DNA of 57,423 nucleotides. Origin: Pseudomonadales bacterium (GTDB lineage: Bacteria; Pseudomonadota; Gammaproteobacteria; Pseudomonadales; Azotimanducaceae). Location of the stretch: positions 1 to 57,423 of the forward strand of contig JAJDTI010000043.1 in the NCBI GenBank assembly GCA_022827245.1, read 5' to 3'. A program made the position numbers and the translations under genes. Positions 35,150 to 44,822 of this stretch are shown piece by piece; position 1 is the first letter of the stretch, and the number at the start of each line of letters is the position of its first letter. Below the pieces are notes generated by a model that was not told the DNA's origin, ran no database searches, and saw only the letters and a program-made list of their open reading frames with translations.

Positions 35150-35797
35150 ATGTGGGCGCTGGTGCCCTTCAAGGGACCGGAAGGCGCGAAGGGACGCCTC
35201 GCGCCCACGCTGACCGAAACGGAGCGCCGGGACCTGTCCCTCGCGATGGTCCGGGACGTGCTCGCCGCGCTCGCGGCCTCCCGCCTCGACGGCGTCCTCA
35301 TCGTGTCGCGGGCGCCGGTGGCGCGGGACCTGGCGCGGGAGTTCGCCGTGGAGGTGTTCGAGGAGACCGTCCGCGGACTGACCGGAGCGGTCACCGAGGC
35401 AAGCGCGCACGTGGCGGCCCGAGGCGGGACCGGGACGCTGATCGTGCACGGCGACGTGCCCCTGCTGACCCCCGCGGAAGTCGCCATCGTGGTCGACGGG
35501 CACCGCGACGTTACCCTGGTTCCGGACCGGCACGACATCGGCACGAACTGCATCGCCGCAACGCCCCCGAACGCGATGCGGTACCAGTTCGACGGGACGA
35601 GTTTCGCGCCGCACCAGGCGCATGCCCGCGCCGCCGGGATCGAGCCCCGGGTCGTGCGGCTGCCGGGGGTCGGACTCGACATCGACACCCTGGAGGCGCT
35701 GCGGGACTTCTCGGAACGCCCCGGCGACACCCGCACCGGCCGCTACCTGCGCGAGAGCGGTCTGGCGCAGCGCATTGCCGAACCGCATAATGCCTAG
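35150..35797 (+). CDS. cofC: Phospholactate/PEP guanylyltransferase of F420 biosynthesis
   Basis: 215 residues from ATG 35150, 14 bases after cofD. It activates a three-carbon phospho-acid with GTP. The nucleotidyltransferase start 'MWALVPFKGPEGAKGRLAP', the core 'TLIVHGDVPLLTPAEV' and the C-terminal 'GLDIDTLEALRDF' are family-typical. The specificity residue set that distinguishes 2-phospholactate, PEP and 3-phosphoglycerate users needs an alignment. The stop lies just before fbiC. Confidence 0.93.
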   Translation: MWALVPFKGPEGAKGRLAPTLTETERRDLSLAMVRDVLAALAASRLDGVLIVSRAPVARDLAREFAVEVFEETVRGLTGAVTEASAHVAARGGTGTLIVHGDVPLLTPAEVAIVVDGHRDVTLVPDRHDIGTNCIAATPPNAMRYQFDGTSFAPHQAHARAAGIEPRVVRLPGVGLDIDTLEALRDFSERPGDTRTGRYLRESGLAQRIAEPHNA

Positions 35798-35825
35798 CTT
35801 CACTCGAGCGCTCCCAGGCCAATCC

Positions 35826-38270
35826 ATGCAACCCGACGACGTGCTGAACGCCGCCATCGAAGGCGTGTTGCCGAACGAAGAAGGGGCTCTCGCCCTCGCC
35901 GACTTCGCAGACACGAAGGCGTTGGCCGAGGTCGCCTCGACCCTGCGGGACCGCGGCTTCCTGAACGTCGTCACCTACTCGCGCAAGGTGTTCATCCCGC
36001 TGACGCACCTGTGCCGCGACGTCTGCCACTACTGCACCTTCGCGCAGACGCCCCGGAACCTCGACACGCCCTATCTTTCCCTCGACCAGGTGCTCGACGT
36101 GGCGCGCGAAGGCGCCGCGCTCGGCTGCAAGGAGGCCCTGTTCACCCTCGGGGAGAAACCGGAGCTGCGCTACCGCGCGGCACGGGAGTGGCTGGCGGAG
36201 CACGGCTACGGGACGACGCTCGAATACCTTCGCGACGCCGCCGCGGCGGTGCTCGAACAGACCGGCCTGCTGCCCCACCTGAACCCGGGCAACATGACCC
36301 CGGAAGAGGTGGCGGACCTCCGTCCCGTCGCCCCGTCGATGGGCATCATGCTGGAGTCCGCGTCGGACCGGCTCACCGAGAAGGGCATGCCGCACTACGG
36401 CTCCCCGGACAAGGTGCCGGCGGTGCGCCTGCGTACGCTGCACGACGCCGGGGCCGCCGGCGTGCCGATGACCACCGGCATCCTCATCGGCATTGGCGAG
36501 ACCCGTCGGGAACGGATCGAGTCGCTGCTGGCCATCCGTGGCGTGCAGGAGGCGCACGGCAACATCCAGGAGATCATCGTCCAGAACTTCCGCGCCAAGC
36601 CGGGCACCAAGATGCACGCGGCGCCGGAACCGGACCTCGAGGACCTGCTCTGGACCATCGCGGTCGCGCGCATCCTCTTCGGCGCCGACATGAGCGTGCA
36701 GGCGCCGCCGAACCTGAGCCCGGGCGTGCTGCCGAGGATCGTGGACGCGGGCATCAACGACTGGGGCGGCGTGTCCCCCCTGACGCCCGACTTCGTCAAT
36801 CCGGAAGCCCCCTGGCCCCACCTGGCCGAACTCGAGCGCGAGACGGCGCAGGCCGGCAAGCATCTTCACGAGCGGCTGACCGTCTACCCCGCCTACGCGC
36901 TCGACGCGGAGCGGTGGCTCGACGCCGGTCTCAGGAGCCGCGTGCTCGACCGGATCGACGGCGAGGGGCTGCCGCGCACCGACGGCTGGTCCCCCGGCGA
37001 GGAACTGGACCCGCCGGAAGAGACCCTCGAGCGCATTCGCCGGCCGCCGGCGGCGGTCTCGCCGGACGTCGAGGACATCCTGGCGCGGGCACGGGCCGGA
37101 GAGGACCTCGACGAAGCCGCGATCGTGCGGCTCATCCGCGCCCGCGGCGACGACTTCAACGCCGTCGTGCAGGCGGCGGACGCCCTGCGCGTCGAGACCA
37201 GCGGCGATGTCGTCAGCTACGTCGTCAACCGCAACATCAACTACACCAACATCTGCTACTTCAAGTGCCAGTTCTGCGCCTTCTCGAAGGGCAAGCTCGC
37301 GGAGAACCTGCGCGGCCGTCCCTACGACCTCTCCCACGAGGAGATACAGCGCCGCACGCGCGAGGCGTGGGAACGGGGCGGCACGGAAGTGTGCATGCAG
37401 GGCGGCATCCACCCCGAGTACACGGGCCAGACCTACGTCGACATCGTCGAGGCCGTGAAGGAAGCCGTGCCCGAGATGCACGTGCACGCGTTCTCGCCGC
37501 TCGAGGTCTGGCAGGGCGCGGCCACGTCGAACCTGAGCCTCCCCGACTACCTGCGGAGCCTCAAGGACGCGGGGCTCGGGACGCTGCCCGGCACCGCCGC
37601 CGAGATCCTCGACGACGAGGTGCGGTCCGTCATCTGTCCCGACAAGATCAACACCGCGCAGTGGCTCGAGGTCATGGAGGCAGCCCATTCCGTGGGCTTC
37701 CGGACCACGGCCACCATCATGTACGGCCACGTCGACCAGCCGCAGCACTGGGCGCGGCACCTGATGCGGATCCGCGCCCTGCAGCAGCGCACCGGCGGGT
37801 TCACGGAGTTCGTGCCCCTGCCGTTCGTGCACATGGAAGCGCCCATGTACCTGAAGGGCAAGGCGCGCCGCGGCCCGACCTTCCGCGAGGCGGTCCTCGT
37901 CCACTCCGTCGCGCGGCTGGCGCTGCACCCCCACATCACCAATATCCAGGCGAGCTGGGTGAAGATGGGACACGAGGGCGTGGTCGCTGCGCTCAACGCC
38001 GGCTGCAACGACCTCGGCGGCACGCTGATGAACGAGAGCATCACCCGCGCCGCCGGCGCCGCGCACGGACAGGAGACCTCACCGCGGCGCATGCGGGCGC
38101 TGATCGAGTCCGCGAACCGCAAGCCGCGCCAGCGGACGACGGACTACCGGGACGCCGACGCCGAGAGCGTCGAGCGCGGCATGCGCGCCGGCGAGCTGCT
38201 GGAAATCGTCAACACACCCGCGCGCAAGTACGAACGCATGCGCAAACACGAGTTGGTGCGGAATTTATAG
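35826..38270 (+). CDS. fbiC: Fused CofG-CofH: 7,8-didemethyl-8-hydroxy-5-deazariboflavin (Fo) synthase
   Basis: 814 residues from ATG 35826; an ATG at 35790 would add 12. Two radical SAM modules build the deazaflavin Fo from tyrosine and the riboflavin intermediate. The CofG half (about 30-370) has CX3CX2C at C63, C67, C70 ('HLCRDVCHYC'). The CofH half (about 440-800) has C477, C481, C484 ('NICYFKCQFC'). The single-chain arrangement is the FbiC form known from actinobacteria; archaea and cyanobacteria use separate proteins. It is the last gene of the operon and is followed by repeat copy D. Confidence 0.96.
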   Translation: MQPDDVLNAAIEGVLPNEEGALALADFADTKALAEVASTLRDRGFLNVVTYSRKVFIPLTHLCRDVCHYCTFAQTPRNLDTPYLSLDQVLDVAREGAALGCKEALFTLGEKPELRYRAAREWLAEHGYGTTLEYLRDAAAAVLEQTGLLPHLNPGNMTPEEVADLRPVAPSMGIMLESASDRLTEKGMPHYGSPDKVPAVRLRTLHDAGAAGVPMTTGILIGIGETRRERIESLLAIRGVQEAHGNIQEIIVQNFRAKPGTKMHAAPEPDLEDLLWTIAVARILFGADMSVQAPPNLSPGVLPRIVDAGINDWGGVSPLTPDFVNPEAPWPHLAELERETAQAGKHLHERLTVYPAYALDAERWLDAGLRSRVLDRIDGEGLPRTDGWSPGEELDPPEETLERIRRPPAAVSPDVEDILARARAGEDLDEAAIVRLIRARGDDFNAVVQAADALRVETSGDVVSYVVNRNINYTNICYFKCQFCAFSKGKLAENLRGRPYDLSHEEIQRRTREAWERGGTEVCMQGGIHPEYTGQTYVDIVEAVKEAVPEMHVHAFSPLEVWQGAATSNLSLPDYLRSLKDAGLGTLPGTAAEILDDEVRSVICPDKINTAQWLEVMEAAHSVGFRTTATIMYGHVDQPQHWARHLMRIRALQQRTGGFTEFVPLPFVHMEAPMYLKGKARRGPTFREAVLVHSVARLALHPHITNIQASWVKMGHEGVVAALNAGCNDLGGTLMNESITRAAGAAHGQETSPRRMRALIESANRKPRQRTTDYRDADAESVERGMRAGELLEIVNTPARKYERMRKHELVRNL

Positions 38271-38300
38271 GGGAAGGCTCGTCCCGTCCCCAGCTCGTGC
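38267..38300 (+). repeat. Dispersed intergenic hairpin repeat, copy D
   Basis: ATAGGGGAAGGCTCGTCCCG followed by TCCCCAGCTCGTGCG. It begins in the fbiC stop codon and fills the 36-base convergent spacer. Relative to the copy at 56843 the left arm of the stem has lost one base, so it is a decayed copy. Confidence 0.6.
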
Positions 38301-38306
38301 GGGCCG

Positions 38307-38573
38307 TCAGGCGAAACGCCTCGCCGCCCGCGCCTTCGCCTTGGCCGCCTCTTCCTCCCGGTTGCGCTTCGGCGCGTTCGTGACCAGGTCGGCCAGCAAC
38401 CGCTCGGCCGCCAGCGTCACCTCTCCCACCGCCCGGTCGAAGATGGCTTCGTTGGCCCGCGAGGGCTTGTGGAAGCCGCTCAGCTTGCGCACGAACTGCA
38501 GCGCCGACGCGTGGATCTCCTCGTCCGTCGCGGGCGGCTCGAAGTTGTACAGCGTCCTGATGTTCCTGCACAT
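38307..38573 (-). CDS. DUF2277 protein
   Basis: 88 residues starting 'MCRNIRTLYNFEPPATDEEI', the diagnostic opening of DUF2277, with 'ALQFVRKLSGFHKPS' and a basic Ala/Lys/Arg-rich tail. Function is unknown. It may fold as a small helical protein related to HEAT-like or nucleic-acid-binding units. It starts two bases after the stop of the deazaflavin-dependent reductase gene, so both are one operon. Confidence 0.88.
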   Translation of the reverse strand: MCRNIRTLYNFEPPATDEEIHASALQFVRKLSGFHKPSRANEAIFDRAVGEVTLAAERLLADLVTNAPKRNREEEAAKAKARAARRFA

Positions 38574-38575
38574 GG

Positions 38576-39010
38576 TCAGACGGGCTCGGCGCGGAAGACC
38601 GGGATCGTGCGGGACGTCTTGCCCTGGTACTCCTCGTAGGGCGGGAACGCCTCCACGCAGAGCGCCCACAGCCGTTCGCGTTCCGCGGCGTCCTCGACCT
38701 CGCGCACGCGCATCGGCGTGACCTCGGTCCGGTCGCGGATCTCCACGCTCGGGTCCTCACGGAGGTTGTAGACCCACACCGGGTTCTTCGGCGCGCCCCC
38801 CTGGGACGCGACCAGGACGTAGCCGTCGCCGTCCTTGACGCGCATCAGGGGCGTCTTGCGGATCGACCCGGTCCGGTTCCCCCGGTGCGTGACGATGACG
38901 ACGGGGAGCCCCGTGTCGAGGAGCTCCGTACCTTCGGTGCCGCCGCTGCCCTCGTACAGCTCCACCTGGTCGCGGACCCACTGGATGGGGCTTGGTACGT
39001 ACTCGGCCAT
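38576..39010 (-). CDS. Deazaflavin (F420)-dependent reductase of the Ddn/nitroreductase family
   Basis: 144 residues. It has the split beta-barrel FMN-binding fold of F420-dependent Ddn-like reductases: 'VVIVTHRGNRTGSIRKTPLM', 'YVLVASQGGAPKNPVWVYNL' and 'ERERLWALCVEAFPPYEEYQ' are the family's conserved blocks. Members use F420H2 to reduce quinones, enones or nitro compounds. It converges on the F420 biosynthesis operon, consistent with the cofactor. The natural substrate is unknown. Confidence 0.9.
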   Translation of the reverse strand: MAEYVPSPIQWVRDQVELYEGSGGTEGTELLDTGLPVVIVTHRGNRTGSIRKTPLMRVKDGDGYVLVASQGGAPKNPVWVYNLREDPSVEIRDRTEVTPMRVREVEDAAERERLWALCVEAFPPYEEYQGKTSRTIPVFRAEPV

Positions 39011-39122
39011 GACACATCCTGATCGTGGTTGGAGACAGCGATGAGTGTATCAACCCGGTCGACCCGCCGGTCTCCTCTTTCGGCGACGGGAGCGGACGGC
39101 AACGGCGACCGAGCCGCAAGGT

Positions 39123-39260
39123 TCAGATGGTGACGAGGAACTCCTCGGTGGCGCCTCGCACCGAGGCCCACGAGACCGCCCGGTCAACGGTGACGAACCG
39201 GGCACCGTGCTGGTTTTCGTCGAGCGGGGCGATGAGCACGTTGACGTCGCCATCAATCCC
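39123..39260 (-). pseudogene. Remnant of a VapC/PIN-domain toxin gene
   Basis: On the minus strand a frame without a start codon reads GIDGDVNVLIAPLDENQHG, then ARFVTVDRAVSWASVRGATE and EFLVTI before the stop. The first part matches the N-terminus of PIN toxins (DxNVLIALLD) and the second their C-terminus (LVTxDRAxxxxAVxGATxEHLVVL). The middle, with the remaining acidic catalytic residues, is missing. It is therefore an internally deleted, inactive toxin gene. An in-frame stop lies just upstream of the fragment. Confidence 0.55.
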
Positions 39261-39273
39261 TCAGCATTGACCA

Positions 39274-39295
39274 ACCAGACCTGAAGTGGTCTGGT
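39274..39295. repeat. 8-bp inverted repeat upstream of the antitoxin gene
   Basis: ACCAGACC and GGTCTGGT flank a six-base loop (TGAAGT), 44 bases before the antitoxin ATG. This position and size would suit an autoregulatory operator of a toxin-antitoxin locus. Confidence 0.45.
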
Positions 39296-39338
39296 GGAAC
39301 CGTGGAAGGTCCGGCAGTTGGCAAAAGGAGACCGGCGG

Positions 39339-39578
39339 ATGATCGTCGACATCTCAGAAGCAAAGGCGCAGCTCTCGAATCTCATCGATCGCGTTTACCA
39401 CGGGGAGAACGTGGTCATCGCCAAGAACGGCCTTCCGATTGCCGACTTGGTGCCGCACACCCGGGAAGGAAAGCGCAAGCTGGGTTTTCTGCGAGGTCGG
39501 CTCGACGTTCCGGACGAGGCCTTGTTTGGGGAAGACGCGGATATCGAGGCCGTGTTTTACGGGGACGACGCGAGCTAG
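39339..39578 (+). CDS. Phd/YefM-type antitoxin without a toxin gene
   Basis: 79 residues from ATG 39339, preceded by AGGAG. The N-terminal Phd/YefM DNA-binding fold shows in 'VDISEAKAQLSNLIDRVYHG' and 'ENVVIAKNGLPIADLVPH'. The C-terminal part (about 50-79) is the toxin-neutralising tail, typical of VapB partners of PIN toxins ('GFLRGRLDVPDEALFGED'). No PIN toxin follows: 39579-39752 is free of genes apart from a promoter hexamer. The locus is thus an orphan antitoxin. Confidence 0.82.
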   Translation: MIVDISEAKAQLSNLIDRVYHGENVVIAKNGLPIADLVPHTREGKRKLGFLRGRLDVPDEALFGEDADIEAVFYGDDAS

Positions 39579-39737
39579 ACCGCGCGAGGTCAACGCGTCG
39601 GAAGCAAGCGGTGGCGACAAACGTCGGAAAGACAGGTAGGACCGCTCTCGCGCTCGCCCCGCCCTCTGGGTCGGACTAATCAACGACCGGCCCTCTGGTA
39701 AGAACATCAAGCTCGATGGCATGACCCCCCAGCCGGC

Positions 39738-39743
39738 TAGAAT
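39738..39743 (+). promoter_or_regulatory. Putative -10 element TAGAAT
   Basis: TAGAAT nine bases before the ybaN-like ATG at 39753 would give a transcript with almost no leader. The same hexamer occurs before the gene at 1430. Confidence 0.4.
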
Positions 39744-39752
39744 TGCATAGTC

Positions 39753-40187
39753 ATGAACGGGGCGGCTGCAGCACCGAGGCCACGCGCCGCGCTTGCATGG
39801 AAGGCGGCCGGATGCGTGTGCGTAGGCGTCGCGGCCATCGGCGCGCTTGTGCCGCTGCTGCCCACGACCCTCTTCCTCATCCTCGCCCTCGCGTGCTTCA
39901 CGCGGGGGTCGCCGCGGCTCGCGCGGAGGCTCCTGGCGCACCCGCGCTTTGGTCCGCCCCTCGCGGCCTGGCAGCAGCACCGCGTCATCTCCCGGCGCGG
40001 AAAGACGCTCGCCGTGGTGGGCATGGCCCTCGCTCCGGTCCTGGTCGCGCTGGCGACGGACGGCTGGCTCGCCACCGCGCTGGTCGGCGCCACGCTGGCC
40101 GGTGTCGCCGGGTACGTGGTCACGCGGCCGAGCGTCGTGCCCAAACGTCCCGGCGAAGATACGCCCGCGGTCACCCCCGTCGGCTGA
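39753..40187 (+). CDS. YbaN-like DUF454 inner-membrane protein
   Basis: 144 residues. Two or three membrane helices flank the DUF454 core: 'GALVPLLPTTLFLILALACF', then 'GSPRLARRLLAHPRFGPPLA' and 'ISRRGKTLAVVGMAL'. The family is common in Proteobacteria and has no established function. A near-leaderless TAGAAT promoter may drive it. The aldo/keto reductase gene follows 34 bases downstream. Confidence 0.87.
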   Translation: MNGAAAAPRPRAALAWKAAGCVCVGVAAIGALVPLLPTTLFLILALACFTRGSPRLARRLLAHPRFGPPLAAWQQHRVISRRGKTLAVVGMALAPVLVALATDGWLATALVGATLAGVAGYVVTRPSVVPKRPGEDTPAVTPVG

Positions 40188-40221
40188 ACGGCCCCCTTCC
40201 GCGACACGGAGACCCAGGACG

Positions 40222-41103
40222 ATGATCGAGCGGATCCCCTTCGGCGCCACGGGGCACCTGAGCAGCCGCGCGCTCTTCGGCGCCGCCGCGCTCGGACGGA
40301 TGCGCGAGGAGCGGGCGGACGCGGTGCTCGAGACGCTCCTCGAGTTCGGCGTCAACCATATCGACACGGCGGCCCGCTACGGCGACTCGGAGCTGCGCAT
40401 CGCCCCGTGGATGAAGACCCACCGCGAGGACTTCTTCCTCGCCACCAAGACGGGGGACCGGGACGGACCAGGCGCCCGGGAGAGCCTCGAGCGTTCGCTG
40501 ACGCGCCTCGGCGTCGAACGGGTCGACCTGATCCAGTTGCACAACCTCGTCGAACCCGAGGAACAGAAGGAGGCCCTCGGCCCGGGCGGCGCACTCGAAG
40601 CGCTGGTCGCCGCCAGGGACGCGGGACTCGTGCGTTTCATCGGGGTGACCGGCCATGGCACGTTCGCGCCGGCGAGGCACCTCGAGAGCCTGCGCCAGTT
40701 TCCGTTCGACTCGGTACTGGCGCCCTGCAACTTCGCCATGCTCGCGCAGCCGGAGTACGCGAGGGACTTCGAGGAGCTGTACGCGACGTGCCGCGAGCGG
40801 GACATCGCCTTCCAGACCATCAAGAGCGTCGCCCGCCGGCGCTGGTCGGAGGCCGACGAGGGCCCGCGGCACAGTTGGTACCACCCGATCCGCGACGGCG
40901 AGGCCCTGCGGCGGGCGGTCCACTTCGTACTGTCGCGGCCGGGCGTGTTCCTCAACACGTCGAGCGACACCACGCTGCTGCGTCCCACCCTGGAGGCGGC
41001 CGCCGAGCTTCCCGCCGATCCCGGCGACGCCGCGATGGACGACGACGTCCACCGGCTGGGCATCGAGCCGCTGTTCGTAAGGGGCGTTTCGGACGCGGTC
41101 TGA
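40222..41103 (+). CDS. Aldo/keto reductase family protein
   Basis: 293 residues. It is a TIM-barrel oxidoreductase with the catalytic tetrad visible: D48 and Y53 in 'NHIDTAARYGDSE', K76 in 'FFLATKTGDRDG', and H107 in 'DLIQLHNL'. The N-terminal 'FGATGHLSSRALFGAAALG' and the C-terminal 'SRPGVFLNTSSDTTLLRPTL' place it with uncharacterised AKRs often misnamed oxidoreductases of the iron-sulfur AKR type, though no CxxCxxC is present. NADPH-dependent carbonyl reduction is the expected chemistry. Substrate unknown. Confidence 0.88.
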   Translation: MIERIPFGATGHLSSRALFGAAALGRMREERADAVLETLLEFGVNHIDTAARYGDSELRIAPWMKTHREDFFLATKTGDRDGPGARESLERSLTRLGVERVDLIQLHNLVEPEEQKEALGPGGALEALVAARDAGLVRFIGVTGHGTFAPARHLESLRQFPFDSVLAPCNFAMLAQPEYARDFEELYATCRERDIAFQTIKSVARRRWSEADEGPRHSWYHPIRDGEALRRAVHFVLSRPGVFLNTSSDTTLLRPTLEAAAELPADPGDAAMDDDVHRLGIEPLFVRGVSDAV

Positions 41104-41127
41104 AGCTGGCGGAGCGCCGGGGCCGTC

Positions 41128-42136
41128 CTATCCCCCGCCGTCATACAGGTGACAGGCCACGAAGCCCCGCGACCGGGATGCGAGTTCCGGACGTTGCACG
41201 CGACAACGCTCCATGACTTCCGGGCAGCGCGGGTGAAACCCGCAGCCCGCCGGTGGGTTGCGGACGCTCGGCACCTCGCCGGCGATGAGTTCGTCGGGCC
41301 GCGCCGCCTCGCGCGCGGGGTCCGGCAGCGGCACCGCCGCGAGCAGGGCCTGCGTGTACGGATGCTTCGGCTCGGCGAAGAGGGCGTCCCGCGAGGCGAT
41401 CTCGACGATCCGGCCGAGATACATCACGCCGATCCGGTCGCTGATGTGGCGCACGACGGACAGGTCGTGGGCGATGAACAGGTACGTGAGGCCGAGGCGT
41501 TCCTGCAGGTCCATCAGCAGGTTGACGACCTGGGCCTGGATCGAGACGTCGAGCGCCGAGACCGGCTCGTCGCAGATGAGCAGGCTCGGTTCGAGGGCCA
41601 GCGCCCGCGCGATGCCGATGCGCTGGCGCTGGCCGCCGGAGAACTCGTGGGGATAGCGGTCCGCCATGTCCGGCAGCAGGCCGACGAGGTCCATCAGTTC
41701 GTCCACCCGGGCCCGGTAGGCGGCGCGGTCCGTAGCGAGGCCGTGGACCACGAGCGGCTCGCCCACGATGTCGCGGACCTTCATGCGCGGGTTGAGCGAC
41801 CCGAAGGGGTCCTGGTAGACCATCTGCATGCGGCGCCGGATCGGGCGCATCCGCGCCGGGCCGAGGTGCGTCACGTCCTCGCCTTCGAAGACGATGCGCC
41901 CAGCCGTGGGTTCCAGCATGCGCAGGACGGCGAGCGCGGTCGTGGACTTGCCGCAGCCGCTCTCGCCCACGAGCCCGAACGTCTCGCCCCGGTGGAGCGC
42001 GAAGGAGACGCCGTCGACCGCCTTCACAGAGCCCACGCGCTTCTGCACGACCACGCCTTCCGTCACCGGGAAGTGGACCTTGAGTCCCTCGACCCGCAGG
42101 AGGCTGTCGTCCGCCGGCGCGGCGGCGGCCACCGGC

Positions 42137-42144
<8 letters not shown>
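41128..42144 (-). CDS. Dpp/Opp-type ABC importer ATPase (DppF-like)
   Basis: 338 residues. Walker A '[18 protein letters not shown]', signature 'FSGGQRQR', Walker B '[12 protein letters not shown]' and H-loop 'IAHDLSVV' are complete. The C-terminal oligopeptide-binding extension contains '[14 protein letters not shown]', whose Cys residues may hold a cluster as in DppD/F. It is the last gene of the seven-gene minus-strand operon and overlaps the preceding ATPase gene by eight bases. It powers uptake of a solute bound by the lipoprotein or periplasmic protein encoded at 43111. Confidence 0.93.
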
Positions 42145-43110
<966 letters not shown>

Positions 43111-43114
<4 letters not shown>

Positions 43115-44817
43115 TCGAACCCCATCTCGCGCTTGAGCTCCCGGTCGATCCAGAGCCGCGCGTAGATCGGCCCGGGGCGCACGGCCCCCGCGCGCAGCTC
43201 GCCGGCGTAGTTCTTCACCCACGGCCACCAGGCGGTGTAGTTGTAAACGGTGGGCAGCCAGATCGACGGGGCCTCGTCGAGCAGCCGGATCGTCAACTCC
43301 CGCGTCATCGCGACCCGTTCGGCCTCGTCGCGGGTCCGCATCAGGGTGTCGATGTCCGCGTCGAACCGCTCCGACGAGTAGAGCGCCGGGTTCCACTTGT
43401 GGCCGGTGATGAACTTGCGGATCGACGTCGTGGGATTGGTGTGGCCGTTGTTCATGAAGTACCCCGGCCCGTGGTTCAGCGTGGTCATCATGGAGAGGAA
43501 CGAGGCGTACTCCATCGGCTCGATCACCATCCGTACGCCGACCTTGGCGAGGTAGGCGTCCAGCAGCGGGATGAGGTCCATGTTGCTGGCGCTGCACGTG
43601 CACACCTGCACGTTGAACGTGAAGCCCTCGGGGACGCCCGCCTCGTCGAGGAGCGCGCGCGCCTTCTCCGGGTGGTATCCGAAGAGTTCCCGCACCGAAG
43701 GCGGCATCTCCTCGAGGGGCTGCCAGTAGTCGCCGAAGCCCGGGTGCTGCGGATACGCCATCACCTCGGCGTGGCCGCCGTAGAAGAGCTCCGCGATCTC
43801 GCGCTGGTCGACCGCGAGGTTGAGCGCCCGCCGCACCCGCACGTCGTCGAACGGGGGCGTGTCCATGCGCAGCGCCACGAAGTTGCCGGAGGTGGAGAGC
43901 CACTTCGACCACAGGAGCTCCGGCGTGGTCTCCTTGAGGTGGTCCACGGCGATCCAGCGGATGGACTCGAGAATGTCGATCTTCCCCGTCCGGATGGCGG
44001 TCAGGTAGGTCGCCTCGTCCTTGATCACGCGGTACTTCACCGCGTCCACGAACGGGATCGGCCACGATTCCCCGGCGAGGCGCTCGCGGTCCCAGTAGTC
44101 CGGGTTCCTGACGTAGGTGTGCGAGTTGCCGTGGAGGTAGCGGTCGAGGAGGAACGGCCCGGTCCCCACGACGTTGCGCCAGCTCTTGGGATCCACGTCG
44201 GCCATCTCGCGGGGGACGATGGAGGACTGGTAGCCGTAGCCGAACCGGTACGGCCACTCCGCGTTGAACTCGTTGAAGTGGAACACCACCGTGCGGTCGT
44301 CCCGGGCTTCGACGCGGTCGATGTAGCCCCAGTAGTCCTGCTGGGCCTTCTTGGGGCTGTTGTTCACCAGATTGAAGGTGTAGACCACGTCCTCGGCGGT
44401 CAGCTCCCGCGCCTCCATCACGCCCGCCTTGCCGGTGAAGCGCGCGCCGGGGCGCAGGTGGACGACCAGCGTGCCCTCGTCCTCCCACTCCCAGCGTTCC
44501 GCGAGTTCGCCGCGCAGCACGTCGCTCGGCAGGTAGGCCTCGGCGACGAACGGGTAGTGGCCGCCCTTCCTGACGCTCTTGTCGAGGTCTCCGGCGAAGA
44601 GCTGTTCGCGGACCATGCCGTAGTCGTGGTTGCTCTTCCACGCCCAGTCGACCGGGTCCCACGACAGGGCCGAGAGCGTCACGTAGACCGTGCCGACGTC
44701 GAGCACGCCTCCGTACTCGGGGCGCTCCTCCGCGTGGAGGGCGGCGGCGGAGGCAAGCGCCGCGCCGCACAGGAGGCCGCGTACCGCCGCCAGGGGGAAA
44801 GCGCCCGTCGCACCCAT
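43111..44817 (-). CDS. Periplasmic solute-binding protein, peptide/nickel family (SBP_bac_5)
   Basis: 568 residues. A signal peptide (about 1-30, ending in ALHA) precedes a cluster C substrate-binding fold. '[22 protein letters not shown]', shortened here, opens the mature part; typical blocks are '[16 protein letters not shown]', '[15 protein letters not shown]' and '[19 protein letters not shown]'. No lipobox is evident. It would deliver a peptide or other amphipathic solute to the permeases. Several Cys residues in '[13 protein letters not shown]' are unusual for the family. Ligand unknown. Confidence 0.92.
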
Positions 44818-44822
44818 CGCGG

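Noticed and set aside
39025-39284. Plus-strand small frames before the antitoxin gene
   Set aside because: They are antisense to the PIN-toxin remnant and show no conserved features or ribosome-binding site.
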